Source: an uncultured Chloroflexota bacterium
GTDB lineage: Bacteria; Chloroflexota; Anaerolineae; Aggregatilineales; Phototrophicaceae
Direction of reading: 5' to 3'
Assembly (NCBI GenBank): GCA_937974245.1
Contig: CALJKV010000070.1
Location: 1 to 42,486 of the forward strand
Length of the DNA: 42,486 nucleotides
A program made the position numbers and the translations under genes. The notes under the pieces were generated by a model. It searched no databases and was not told where the DNA came from. It saw nothing but the letters and a program-made list of their open reading frames with translations. Positions 6,209-15,195 of this stretch are shown piece by piece (position 1 is the first letter of the stretch; each line of letters begins with the position of its first letter).

Positions 6209-7933
6209 ATGGCTCGTCGAAAACCACACACACCGCGGATACCCACCGCTGGTTGGGCAGTCTATCTGCGGACAAGCAGTGACGAAAACCAAAAACCTGA
6301 ACTATCTCGGGCGCGGCAGCGATACGCCATTGAAAAGAATGTCCTTGAGCGTTCCGATATACCGGTTTATGGTGAATACATTGATGTGCTGACAGGAACA
6401 ACTCCAGAGCGGGATGCCTACCAGCGGTTGCTGGAAGACGCTCGTGCAGGCAAGTTCTCCCATGTCATTGTCGAACGAGCTGACCGCTTTGGGCGTAACG
6501 ACACCGAAGCCCTCCGAGCGATTGACGAGCTTCATGAATTCGGGGTCGCGGTGCGCTTCGCCAATCAACCTGATCTGGACCCAATGGATCCAGATGACCG
6601 GGTGATTGTGGCCTTGTCATTCACGCTGGCTCGACGCGAATCCACACTATTGGGTCTACGTGTACGGGGTGGTGTGCAGGCGAATCGCGACAAGGGTGGT
6701 TATCATGGTTTCGCACCGGATGGTTACCGGAATAAGAGTGGAGTGACCAGTGGTGAGGCTAAAAAACTCAACGGACGCTTTGAGCACTGGATCGAGCCAG
6801 ACCCTGAACGGGCTCCCATCTGGCGTTATGCCTGGGATCTGCTGCTCGAAGGTAAGATGACACTCGATGAGATCTGCGAAACCTTACATGCGCGTGGTTA
6901 TCGGTATCGTTCTGGGCGTCCGTTTGTAGAGATCGGGGCAAATGGAAAACGTAAGGCAAATACCAACTCGCTTGCCGCAATCTTTCACAATTGGACCTAT
7001 GCGGGTTGGGTGACCAGCAAAACGCGGAATATCCTACCCAAAACCACAAGAGGGAGTTGGGAACCCCTTGTCACCACAGAGGAACTTGAACGTGGGATAG
7101 CTATCCTGGAAGAGCGCGATTTGAAGCGCGGCAGACAACGTCGCCACGAGTATCTCCTGAAGGGGCTGGTGTACTTTGAGCATTCTCAGCACGGAGAGCC
7201 GATCAAACTGACTTGCTCTACATCCAACAGTTCACGGTCCGGCGGTGGCACCGCTTACTACTGTGTGACGCGAAGCAATGTGAACTTTCTTTGCAGCACA
7301 ATCGATGATCAGATACCGATTGAACTGCAAAAGATACAGGTTGATCCTGATCTTATCCCCCGGATACGTGCGGTTTACACTGAGGATGTCGCTGACAAAA
7401 TGGGACATCTGCGCCCGGACGAACGACAGCGCTTGGAGAACGCCCTTAAAGCGATTGACGAGGAAGAAGCGCGTATGGCGCGGCTCTATGCCGCGAACAA
7501 GATCAGCGAAAGGGTCTGGGATGGCATGTGGCGCGAGTGGCAGGACAAACGAAATCAGATTAGATCCGCCATTGAATCCCTTCAAGCGAAGCGTGAATTC
7601 CATATTACAAATCTGGATGCAGCCCTGACGATTATTGCCCAAGTCGGAATCGTGTATAATACGCTTAAGCGCAGCGATCAGAAAGAACTGCTGCGCCATA
7701 TGGTTGAGCGGGTCATCATTGACCCGGAGGGAATCATACGATTGGAACTGCGCACTCCGTTTGCGTACCTGCGGGATATTTCCGATACTGTACGCGGGAG
7801 TGGGGAGAACTCAGAACCCAGCACAAAAGCAAAAGCCGACAGCGCAATGGCTATCGGCTCAGGCTCAGGACAATGTTCGGATAATGTCCTGTCGTGCGGG
7901 GAGGACAGGATTCGAACCTGCGAACCGTTATAA
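6209..7933 (+). CDS. Large serine recombinase (integrase/resolvase family)
   Basis: The 574-residue enzyme has an N-terminal resolvase catalytic domain (about residues 15-150) with the catalytic serine S23 in YLRTSSDEN and the motif VIVERADRFGRN. A recombinase domain (about 165-290) follows, including YHGFAPDGYR and an ATG-proximal helix set. Next comes a degenerate zinc-ribbon region (about 315-365) with only part of the usual Cys pattern, and a coiled coil (about 395-480). It would catalyse site-specific integration or excision through a 5'-phosphoserine bond. AGGAAG lies just before the ATG at 6209. The final 35 or so residues are encoded by the antisense of a tRNA terminator and of tRNA-Ser(GCT), ending in EDRIRTCEPL. 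They are probably chromosomal flank and not native protein. Confidence 0.93.
   Translation: MARRKPHTPRIPTAGWAVYLRTSSDENQKPELSRARQRYAIEKNVLERSDIPVYGEYIDVLTGTTPERDAYQRLLEDARAGKFSHVIVERADRFGRNDTEALRAIDELHEFGVAVRFANQPDLDPMDPDDRVIVALSFTLARRESTLLGLRVRGGVQANRDKGGYHGFAPDGYRNKSGVTSGEAKKLNGRFEHWIEPDPERAPIWRYAWDLLLEGKMTLDEICETLHARGYRYRSGRPFVEIGANGKRKANTNSLAAIFHNWTYAGWVTSKTRNILPKTTRGSWEPLVTTEELERGIAILEERDLKRGRQRRHEYLLKGLVYFEHSQHGEPIKLTCSTSNSSRSGGGTAYYCVTRSNVNFLCSTIDDQIPIELQKIQVDPDLIPRIRAVYTEDVADKMGHLRPDERQRLENALKAIDEEEARMARLYAANKISERVWDGMWREWQDKRNQIRSAIESLQAKREFHITNLDAALTIIAQVGIVYNTLKRSDQKELLRHMVERVIIDPEGIIRLELRTPFAYLRDISDTVRGSGENSEPSTKAKADSAMAIGSGSGQCSDNVLSCGEDRIRTCEPL
7823..7859 (-). terminator. Rho-independent terminator of the tRNA-Ser operon
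   Basis: On the minus strand a 10-base stem with one mismatch (arms 7834-7843 and 7850-7859, loop of six) is followed by the T-rich tail TTTTGCTTTTG at 7823-7833. It lies 38 bases past the 3' end of tRNA-Ser(GCT), inside the recombinase reading frame. Confidence 0.7.
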
Positions 7934-7985
7934 CACGGTTAACCGCTTAGCAGGCGGCCCCAATCGACCACTCTGGCACCTCCCC
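7897..7985 (-). tRNA. tRNA-Ser (anticodon GCT)
   Basis: This 89-base gene folds into an 8-part cloverleaf with a long variable arm, as expected for tRNA-Ser. The acceptor stem GGGGAGG pairs with CCTCCCC and the discriminator base is G. The anticodon loop CTGCTAA gives anticodon GCT (codons AGC/AGU). The T-loop is GGTTCGAATCC. No CCA is encoded. Its 3' part is overlapped by the antisense 3' end of the serine recombinase gene. Confidence 0.95.
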
Positions 7986-8017
7986 ATACTGTTATGTAGC
8001 TGTGCCTATCTGCAAGG

Positions 8018-8105
8018 CGGAGCGAGAGGGATTCGAACCCCCGGAGGGCGCAAGACCCTCAGTGGTTTTCAAGACCACCGCCTTAAACCGCTCGGCCATC
8101 GCTCC
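8018..8105 (-). tRNA. tRNA-Ser (anticodon TGA)
   Basis: This 88-base gene has the acceptor stem GGAGCGA pairing with TCGCTCC and discriminator G. The anticodon loop CTTGAAA gives anticodon TGA (UCN codons). It has a class II long variable arm and T-loop GGTTCGAATCC. It lies 32 bases upstream of tRNA-Ser(GCT) on the same strand, so the two form an operon. Confidence 0.95.
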
Positions 8106-8126
8106 TACTTGATGATATTGATGGGC

Positions 8127-8156
8127 ATTCTAACATAGGCGTTTAACATTGGTCAA
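8127..8156 (-). promoter_or_regulatory. Sigma-70-type promoter of the tRNA-Ser operon
   Basis: On the minus strand TTGACC (8151-8156) and TAGAAT (8127-8132) are separated by 18 bases. Transcription would start about 15 bases before the 5' end of tRNA-Ser(TGA). Confidence 0.65.
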
Positions 8157-8264
8157 TGGCAGAAAGCCCCTGGATAGCGGGCGTCAAGCGGAGATAGTCC
8201 ATCATCAAGGAAAAAAGCAAGGGTATGTGCGTGCCCCGCGCCTACGCCCTGTATCCTGGTTTAT

Positions 8265-9401
8265 CTAGTTGATGGGTAATTGCACCCAGAAAACTGAACC
8301 ACCGCCGGGCGGGCAATCAACACCAACAGAGCCACTCTGTAATTCAATCATTTGCTTAACGATCCACAGTCCCAGCCCGCTGCTGTGCTCCCCCGCGGTA
8401 GGACGGGTGCTGAGTTTGCTGAATTCCTTGAAAAGCTTATGTCGCTCATTCGTTGGAATGCCAGGGCCTTGATCCGCAACACTGATGCGAATGGAATCAT
8501 CCGCAACCTGCGAATAGATCACGACTGTCGTATTCATCGGGCTATATTTAATGGCATTGCTGACAAAGTTGCTGATCGCCTGCTTGAGCCGTTCTTCGTC
8601 GGCGATCACAACATCGTTCAATTCCGAAATCACAAGGTCAATCTGTTTTTCCTGAGCGGTGGGCGTATGTTGAGACACGATAGCGCTTATCAAATCTGGC
8701 AGATCAACCTGAGTCAAATTGACTTCTATGTGGCCGCTCTGAACAACCGACATTTCCAGAAATTCTTCAACCACATGCGTCATGTTGGTAACGGTCGTTC
8801 TTAAGCTGTCCAGGATGTTTGCTACAACCGGGTCTTCTGTACCCACAATTTGACGCAGCAATTCTTCTGCGAAGCGAACATTCGCCAATGGAGACTTGAT
8901 GTCGTGGGATGCAATGCTGAATAAGCGATCTTTCATGTGTTGCGCCTCTTCAAGCCGCGCAATCGACTGTTTGTGGACATCAATCACACTTTTGAGCTTG
9001 AGCTGAGTGGATACCCGTGCCCGAATAACATCAATATCAAAGGGTTTGGACAGATAATCATTCGCGCCAATTCTTAAGCCTTGAACAATATCATCATTCT
9101 TATCCAGTGCGGAAATGATGATAACTGGCAAGTCTTCCGTGCGGGGATCATTGCGGAGGAACGTTAACACCTCCAGGCCCGACATCCTCGGCATCATGAT
9201 GTCCAGCAGCACAATATCAATGGGTTCTTGCTCGATAATTTGCAGTGCTTTGTGACCGGAATCCGCTTCGTATAATTCCCCGTCTTGAGCGAAAACACGC
9301 GATAGCAATGTCCGATTAAATGTTTCATCATCCACAATGAGAATATGTGGTTTGCGATCTACCATTTGATTGACTTTGGATTGAGATTGGGCTGCCAACA
9401 T
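8265..9401 (-). CDS. Hybrid response regulator-histidine kinase (REC-HisKA-HATPase)
   Basis: The 378-residue cytoplasmic protein has a receiver domain (residues 18-135) with phospho-acceptor D67 in VLLDIMMPRM and the conserved Lys in YLSKPFD (K119). A HisKA domain follows with phosphorylated H166 in SIASHDIKSPL, then a HATPase domain with N box, DQGPGIP and SSGLGLWIVKQM motifs. It has no membrane segment, so it probably receives phosphate from another kinase or senses through partners. The start at ATG 9401 is preferred over ATG 9437 because GGGAGG sits five bases upstream. It lies between the tRNA operon and a very large kinase on the same strand and may work in the same pathway. Confidence 0.9.
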   Translation of the reverse strand: MLAAQSQSKVNQMVDRKPHILIVDDETFNRTLLSRVFAQDGELYEADSGHKALQIIEQEPIDIVLLDIMMPRMSGLEVLTFLRNDPRTEDLPVIIISALDKNDDIVQGLRIGANDYLSKPFDIDVIRARVSTQLKLKSVIDVHKQSIARLEEAQHMKDRLFSIASHDIKSPLANVRFAEELLRQIVGTEDPVVANILDSLRTTVTNMTHVVEEFLEMSVVQSGHIEVNLTQVDLPDLISAIVSQHTPTAQEKQIDLVISELNDVVIADEERLKQAISNFVSNAIKYSPMNTTVVIYSQVADDSIRISVADQGPGIPTNERHKLFKEFSKLSTRPTAGEHSSGLGLWIVKQMIELQSGSVGVDCPPGGGSVFWVQLPIN

Positions 9402-9560
9402 CCGTGCCTCCCATCTGGAATCATATAGATTAAGCATACACCCTATTTTATTGAAACTTAATTGATGTTTGCCGGATCAGGGGAGTAAGCGCATAACCCA
9501 TTGTGAACAGAAAGGGGTTATTTTCAGGGTGAGCTGCAAGTGGATACGGCAAAGGATGGC

Positions 9561-12500
9561 TCATGCCACCGGCAGCGTCAAGGCGAAACACGCGCCAGAG
9601 AGCGGCCCTTCGTTCTCCACCCAGATGCGTCCGTTATGTGCTTCCACCACCAGTTTGCAGAATGTCAGCCCTAACCCGGTACCTTTACCGCCCCGCTGCG
9701 GCTGGCTGCCCCGAATCTGGCGGTACTTCTCAAAGATATGTTCCCGTTCGTTAGCGGGAATTCCTGGCCCGGTATCCGCCACGCGGATAATCAGCCGTCG
9801 CCGGGTTTGCTGCTCAGCGGAAAATTGAATTTGCCCACCGGAAGGGGTGAAGCGCCGCGCGTTTTCCAGTAAATTTACCAGCACCCGCTGAATTAACCGG
9901 GTATCTACCTGGGCCAACGGCAGGTCATCCGGTACGACAAACGATACCGTAATGTCAGATTTTTGCAGCGCCGGGAGCAGCGATTCATACGCCTGTTGGA
10001 ACAGGTTACGCACCGGATATGGCTCTTGCGTCAGCGGCATCTGCTTGTTTTCCAGCTTGGCAATATCCAGAATCGTATTGACCAGTTCCATCAGGTCTTC
10101 AGCACTTTTACGGGAAAGGCCCAACGTGGTACGGATCAGATCCGTTTCGTTCGTATCCGGCAGGTTATCTTCGGCGATGCGCACGCCACTCACAATAGAC
10201 GCCAGCGGGCCACGCAGGTCATGCACGATCATGTGCGTAATCTCATTGCGATAGATTTCGAGCGCCTTTTCTTCGGTAATGTCGCGCAAGATCAACAGCC
10301 AGCCCTGGACATTGCTGTGTTCGTCAAAAACCGGCGACCCAATCTCCTGGATGTGGATGACCTCGTTTGGCCTGACCTGTCGCTCGAACTCCCGCCGGAT
10401 GATGCGCCCCGGCTCTAACCGGATGATGCGGGCGAGGTTGGTGAGTTCTTCGGCGGAATATGCGGCGGTTTCCTGCTGTTTGATTTCTGCCCGATCCAAC
10501 AGATTGGAAAAACGGGTATACCGGTGTTCGCTCAGGCTGATCCCCAGTAGTTTTTCTGCTGCCGGGTTCAACTCGGTGAGATTGCCATCGCGGTTGAGTA
10601 AGACGACGCCATCACGGGTCGTATCGAGAATCGCCCGCATCCGGCTGCTGGCGCCTCGGATACGTTCGTGCAGCATGGCGTTTTCCAGGTGGCGGGCAGT
10701 CTGGCTTGCCAGCCAGGACAGTGTGCTGACATCCCGATCCTGGAAGAAGTACGGTTCGGCAAAGGCCACACTCAAGACCTCGCTCACCTGCTCGTCGCGC
10801 ATGATTGGCACGGCAATAATGCCCCGGTTTGTTACTTCGCGGCCTGCAATCAGATCAGGATGGCTGGAAACATCCAGGATTTCCTGGATTTCACCGCTCA
10901 GGACAGCCTGTTGCGCAACCTGGTTCATGACCTCGGCATCCGCTGTCCCATCTTCAATCCCGGCTGACCACAGACTCACCAGGCCAGCATGAGCAGGCTG
11001 GCGTTGAAAGAGCGCCGCCGTCTGGCTGTGCAGAATCGCCATCGCCGCGCCCAACACCGCCCGCGCTACCGAATGGGTATCCGCCGCGCTGGAGAGGAAC
11101 AACGAGAGTTCGCGCAGGCTGCGCAGTGTCTCGACCTGGTAATTGAGTTTTTCCAGCAGGCGGGCGTTTTCAATACTGATGAGGGCATGTTCCCCCAGGT
11201 TATGCAGGAAACTCGCCTGCTCCTGCGTGAAAAAGGCGGGATACACACTTTCCACGTTGAGCGCACCGAGGGGCATCTGCCCGCGATACAGGGGGACAAC
11301 CAGCGAGGAAGCATATGGCCCCGATGGCGTAGGCAGGTAGTCGGCGTCCTGGGCATTCTGCGCTATAAGCAGGGTCTTGCCGGTACGAATCGCCCTGCCG
11401 ATGATACCGGTATCTTTCCCTTGCGCCTCAGATGTACGCTGGATACGTCCCTGGTCATCATGGTACTCAATGATGATCCAGTAGTCGCCGGTTTCTGTTA
11501 CCAGTGCCAGAGTTGCCATATCTGCCTGGGTTGTCTGGATGGCGGCATTCAGCACATTATGGATGATGTCGTTAAAATCCTGCGAGCCGGAAATCTGACG
11601 GGCAATTTCCTCAATGGCTGCCAACTGTTTGCCACGCTGGTTGAGTAACTGGTGGGTCATCTGGTAGAAGCGGGCCACCTGGAGTTGGGGAGCGATCTGC
11701 CCGGCGACCATTTCCAGCAGGCTGTTTTCGTGATTAGTGAAGGTGCGCTCGTCAGCCCGCCCCATTAAAATCGCGCCAAAGTAGGTAGTCTGTGCCTGCA
11801 TGAGGGCAATTGTAACCACGCCAAGCCCCTCACGCTGCATGAATGCGGCTAATTCAGCCGAGCGATTCGAGTCGTTTTTACGATACGCCCGGATACTGGC
11901 AGCGTCTTCCGAGGTGTCAAATGCGAGAAATTCCGGCAAATGCAGCAAGGCGTCCGGCTGAGCTTCCGTCTCCGGCGCTCCTACCCGTATCCACCCCAGT
12001 ACGCGGGGTGGCATCCCACCATTGGCCGCCAGCAGCAGCGCCGCCCACTCAACGTTGATAAGCTGGCAGAGCGTCGCGGCGATATATTTGAAGTTCTCCT
12101 CGTCGTCCAATTGCAGATTGGCCGTCGCCCGTGAGAGGGAGAGCAGTTGTGTCGTCTCTAAGGCATACGATTCGAGCGCCTTAAATGTCCGGGTGCTGCT
12201 CAGGGCGCTGGCGACGTAATTCGCCAGGATCGTCAGCAGGGACAGATCAGTTTCCGGGAAGGCGTAGTACGCTGCCGGATATACCACCAGAGCGCCCAAA
12301 AGGACGCCGCTCTGCCGCAATGGCAGCGCAACCAGGCTATGCAGATCACCAGCCTGAGCCTCCGCTCGATATGGCGAGTCCGCTGGCAGATACGCAAAAT
12401 CGGGGATCATCAGCGGCCAGGATTCAGGAATTGCCCAATCATGGTGCGCCAGATAGACCTCGTGCTGTGACGTGAGTCCTGATGACGCGGCAAGGTGTAG

Positions 12501-13433
12501 CCGCTGGTCGTCTGTATTCGCCAGGAAAATCGCTGCCCGTTCAGCAGAAGTAACGGCCAATGCCACACGGCAGACCACCTGCATACCATCCTGATCGAGA
12601 TGGTCGGGGATGATTTCCGAGGCGTAACTGCCGACGATATTCACTTTTTGCTGGAACTGGCGGTAGAGCCGGTCTGCCTTGCCGATATAGCGATAACGAA
12701 TCGTATGCAGGCCGATCAGCAGCATGACGACCAGAAATAAAACGTAGCCAAGCTGATAGAGAATCAACGGCACGATCACCACGACGGGCACAAAGATCAG
12801 CCCATCCAGCAGGTCATCGCGCCAGTGAATAAAAGCGTGCTTCTGGTTAAGGTAGGCTGTCACGAGAACCTGGATACCCGCCGCCACAATCAGGAAAACC
12901 GCCCCCAGCGCCAGCAGATCTGTCGCAGTCGTCGTGACCAGCGGCACGCTGCCGTCCAGCACGTCATACAGCACGGCAGCAGCCAGCAGAAACACAACTG
13001 CCAGGCCACTCCGCAGCAGGACAAACCGGACAGGATAGGGTTTAGACAGGGGGGGAAGGTCTAAAGCCGCGCCACAACACCACCATATGGCGACCGCGAG
13101 CGGGGGGGTAACCAGCGCCGTGACGAGCGCCAGCGGCAGTCCCATTGTCAGCCAGGATATGAGCAGGCCAACCGACAGATACCATGTCCACAGGCGGTAA
13201 CGGGTATCTCCGGCCAGCATGTGATACAGGGTCAACAAGACGACACAAGCCGCCCAGATAAGCAGGAGATAGATCTCTAGCTGGTACTGCTGCACGATGA
13301 CCACGAAACCTAAAGAACCGCCCGCAGCAGGCAACCAACTCAACAGGAAGATCAGTCTACGTTGAGTCAAAGTGGGTGGCGCCAGCGGCGCACCATTCAA
13401 AGATGGTGACAGGTTGGCAGTCTCATGAGTCAT
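9561..13433 (-). CDS. Very large membrane histidine kinase with four GAF domains and PAS
   Basis: This is a 1290-residue sensor kinase. About eight membrane helices occupy residues 20-245. Four successive GAF-type domains follow (about 280-420, 430-595, 615-765 and 775-925), then a PAS domain (about 940-1055; ILDTTRDGVVLLNRDG). The HisKA domain has H1071 in THMIVHDLRGPL, and the C-terminal HATPase carries NLLENARRF, ADTGPGIP and GTGLGLTFCK. All kinase motifs are intact. The GAF domains suggest sensing of small molecules or redox signals and integration of several inputs. ATG 13433 is preferred over a TTG at 13451, although neither has a clear ribosome-binding site. No receiver domain is attached. 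The hybrid kinase at 8265-9401 lies 159 bases downstream and is a plausible partner. Confidence 0.92.
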   Translation of the reverse strand: MTHETANLSPSLNGAPLAPPTLTQRRLIFLLSWLPAAGGSLGFVVIVQQYQLEIYLLLIWAACVVLLTLYHMLAGDTRYRLWTWYLSVGLLISWLTMGLPLALVTALVTPPLAVAIWWCCGAALDLPPLSKPYPVRFVLLRSGLAVVFLLAAAVLYDVLDGSVPLVTTTATDLLALGAVFLIVAAGIQVLVTAYLNQKHAFIHWRDDLLDGLIFVPVVVIVPLILYQLGYVLFLVVMLLIGLHTIRYRYIGKADRLYRQFQQKVNIVGSYASEIIPDHLDQDGMQVVCRVALAVTSAERAAIFLANTDDQRLHLAASSGLTSQHEVYLAHHDWAIPESWPLMIPDFAYLPADSPYRAEAQAGDLHSLVALPLRQSGVLLGALVVYPAAYYAFPETDLSLLTILANYVASALSSTRTFKALESYALETTQLLSLSRATANLQLDDEENFKYIAATLCQLINVEWAALLLAANGGMPPRVLGWIRVGAPETEAQPDALLHLPEFLAFDTSEDAASIRAYRKNDSNRSAELAAFMQREGLGVVTIALMQAQTTYFGAILMGRADERTFTNHENSLLEMVAGQIAPQLQVARFYQMTHQLLNQRGKQLAAIEEIARQISGSQDFNDIIHNVLNAAIQTTQADMATLALVTETGDYWIIIEYHDDQGRIQRTSEAQGKDTGIIGRAIRTGKTLLIAQNAQDADYLPTPSGPYASSLVVPLYRGQMPLGALNVESVYPAFFTQEQASFLHNLGEHALISIENARLLEKLNYQVETLRSLRELSLFLSSAADTHSVARAVLGAAMAILHSQTAALFQRQPAHAGLVSLWSAGIEDGTADAEVMNQVAQQAVLSGEIQEILDVSSHPDLIAGREVTNRGIIAVPIMRDEQVSEVLSVAFAEPYFFQDRDVSTLSWLASQTARHLENAMLHERIRGASSRMRAILDTTRDGVVLLNRDGNLTELNPAAEKLLGISLSEHRYTRFSNLLDRAEIKQQETAAYSAEELTNLARIIRLEPGRIIRREFERQVRPNEVIHIQEIGSPVFDEHSNVQGWLLILRDITEEKALEIYRNEITHMIVHDLRGPLASIVSGVRIAEDNLPDTNETDLIRTTLGLSRKSAEDLMELVNTILDIAKLENKQMPLTQEPYPVRNLFQQAYESLLPALQKSDITVSFVVPDDLPLAQVDTRLIQRVLVNLLENARRFTPSGGQIQFSAEQQTRRRLIIRVADTGPGIPANEREHIFEKYRQIRGSQPQRGGKGTGLGLTFCKLVVEAHNGRIWVENEGPLSGACFALTLPVA

Positions 13434-13539
13434 ATAACACAAATGTAACAATTAACTTCTAATTGATAACGATAAACTTATGAATTAACAAAAACTTGCG
13501 CCAGCACATCTATCACAAGAGTCTAACATAGATAGAGCA

Positions 13540-13611
13540 TGTCTACAACTTTTGCGCTGTTCCGGGGACAATGAACAAAAGTGGCCGGTGGTATTCAGAG
13601 CGGTGTAGACA
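13540..13611. promoter_or_regulatory. Widely spaced inverted repeat upstream of the ABC importer
   Basis: TGTCTACA (13540-13547) and TGTAGACA (13604-13611) are perfect inverted copies 56 bases apart, in the 294-base gap between the giant kinase and the sugar-binding protein gene. Two half-operators for a looping repressor would look like this, but eight-base repeats can also be chance. No clear promoter hexamers were recognised here. Confidence 0.25.
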
Positions 13612-13727
13612 GTTTGTGGGCAAACCCGCCAGGAATATGTTAAGATTATGTTGGCTTTGATGGTGGATTCTTACCTCCCCATAGCCACAACAAAACTATA
13701 GCAGCATCCAACATTGGAGGACGTTTT

Positions 13728-14987
13728 ATGAAGAAAATGGCCGCACTTCTTATTGTTCTTTCGCTGGTACTGTCCCTGAGCGTGGTTATCGCCCAGGATA
13801 AAGTGACCCTCACCATCGAAAGCTGGCGTAATGATGACCTGGTGATCTGGGAAGACGTGATTATCCCGGCCTTCAACGCGCAATACCCCGATATTGAAGT
13901 CCTTTTCTCGCCGGTGGGCGACCCTGCCCAGTATAATGCACAGCTCGCCGCCCGGTTGGAAGCCGGTACAGCGGGCGACCTGATTACCTGCCGCCCCTTC
14001 GACCTCTCCCTCCAGCAGTTTAATGATGGCTACCTGGCCTCTCTGAACGACCTGCCCGGCATGGAAAACTTCGGCGATGTTGCCAAGAGTGCCTGGGTCA
14101 CCGATGATGGCTCGGACGTGTTCTGCGTGCCGATGGCCTCTGTGATTCATGGCTTCTTCTACAATGCTGATATTTTCGCCGAACTCGGCCTGGAAGAGCC
14201 GGCCACCGAAGCGGAATTCCTGGCGCTGCTGCAAGCGGTGAAGGATGACGGCAACTACGAACCGCTGGCGATGGGCACCAACGACCAGTGGGAAGCCGCC
14301 ACGATGGGCTACCAGAACATCGGCCCCAACTACTGGCACGGTGAAGAAGGCCGCCTGGGTCTGATTGACGGGACCGTTAAGTATAACGAAGATGGCTTCC
14401 TGCAAGCATTCGAGGCACTGGCCCGCTGGACACCCTACATGCCCACCGGCTACCAGGCGCTGACTTACCCCGATTCGCAGAACCTGTTCACACTCGGTCT
14501 GGCCGCTGTGTATCCAACCGGCTCATGGGAAATCGGTGTGTTCAATTCCCAGGCCGACTTTGCGATGGGCATTTTCCCGCCGCCGCTGCCAGAAGGCGCA
14601 ATGGACTGCTACATCAGCGACCATACGGATATTGCGATGGGACTGAACGCCGCCAGCCCGAACCAGGAAGCGGCACGCACCTTCCTGGAATGGATGACGT
14701 CGCAGGAATTCGCGGAACTGTATACCAACCAACTGCCGGGCTTCTTCACGCTGTCGAACCATGAAATCGCGGTGGAAGACCCGATTGCGGCTGAATTCCT
14801 GAGCTGGCGTGGGGAATGCAATTCCACTATTCGTTCCGCCTACCAGATTCTCTCTCGTGGCGAACCGAACAACGAGCTTGACCTGTGGCGTCTGAGCGCC
14901 GCCGTGCTGAATGGCGACAAGACCCCGCAAGAAGCCGCCGACGAAGTGCAGGCCGGGCTGGACGCCTGGTATGTGCCGGGCGGCTAG
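13728..14987 (+). CDS. Extracellular sugar-binding protein of an ABC importer
   Basis: This 419-residue protein has a signal peptide (MKKMAALLIVLSLVLSLSVV, cleavage likely after IAQ). The body is typical of family 1 solute-binding proteins: VTLTIESWRNDD near the start, a hinge, then NLFTLGLAAVYPTGSWE and a C-terminal AADEVQAGLDAWY. There is no lipobox cysteine, so it may be released or held by another anchor. It captures a carbohydrate and delivers it to the two permeases encoded downstream. GGAGG lies eight bases before the ATG. Two hairpins separate it from the permease genes and would allow higher expression of the binding protein than of the permeases. The exact sugar cannot be told. Confidence 0.93.
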   Translation: MKKMAALLIVLSLVLSLSVVIAQDKVTLTIESWRNDDLVIWEDVIIPAFNAQYPDIEVLFSPVGDPAQYNAQLAARLEAGTAGDLITCRPFDLSLQQFNDGYLASLNDLPGMENFGDVAKSAWVTDDGSDVFCVPMASVIHGFFYNADIFAELGLEEPATEAEFLALLQAVKDDGNYEPLAMGTNDQWEAATMGYQNIGPNYWHGEEGRLGLIDGTVKYNEDGFLQAFEALARWTPYMPTGYQALTYPDSQNLFTLGLAAVYPTGSWEIGVFNSQADFAMGIFPPPLPEGAMDCYISDHTDIAMGLNAASPNQEAARTFLEWMTSQEFAELYTNQLPGFFTLSNHEIAVEDPIAAEFLSWRGECNSTIRSAYQILSRGEPNNELDLWRLSAAVLNGDKTPQEAADEVQAGLDAWYVPGG

Positions 14988-15053
14988 AAGATAGATGAGG
15001 CGGCGGTTGTCGGCGCTGGCTGACAGCCACCACACAATCAAATACCATCAACC

Positions 15054-15150
15054 GGGGTGCAGTCCGCTGCACCCCAACTTTATAAATATACTTGGCTCTT
15101 GTGTGGAAGTAGTGCTTCTGTACGTTAGAGCAAGGGGCTTAAACCCCTTG
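15054..15150 (+). repeat. Two hairpins between binding-protein and permease genes
   Basis: The first hairpin (15054-15075) has perfect 9-base arms GGGGTGCAG and CTGCACCCC around TCCG. The second (15131-15150) has 7-base arms CAAGGGG and CCCCTTG. Neither has a T tract, so they resemble REP-like or mRNA-stabilising structures more than terminators. Such intercistronic hairpins commonly raise the ratio of binding protein to permease. Confidence 0.6.
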
Positions 15151-15195
15151 TCCGCATTAAATGTACCCATGAGCCATATACTTTTGAGGTTTTTG

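Noticed and set aside
7897..8105. Attachment-site duplication suggested by similar stretches in the two tRNA genes
   Set aside because: The shared GGATTCGAAC is the universal T-loop, not a recombination repeat. No copy of the tRNA 3' end was seen at the other side of the recombinase region.
9963..11648. Several plus-strand ORFs opposite the giant kinase
   Set aside because: They are shadows of its GC-rich codons, lack ribosome-binding sites and show no domains.
14995..15195. N-terminal extension of the first permease to 14995
   Set aside because: It crosses two strong hairpins and encodes no conserved membrane sequence. The start at 15196 has a ribosome-binding site and matches the family start.
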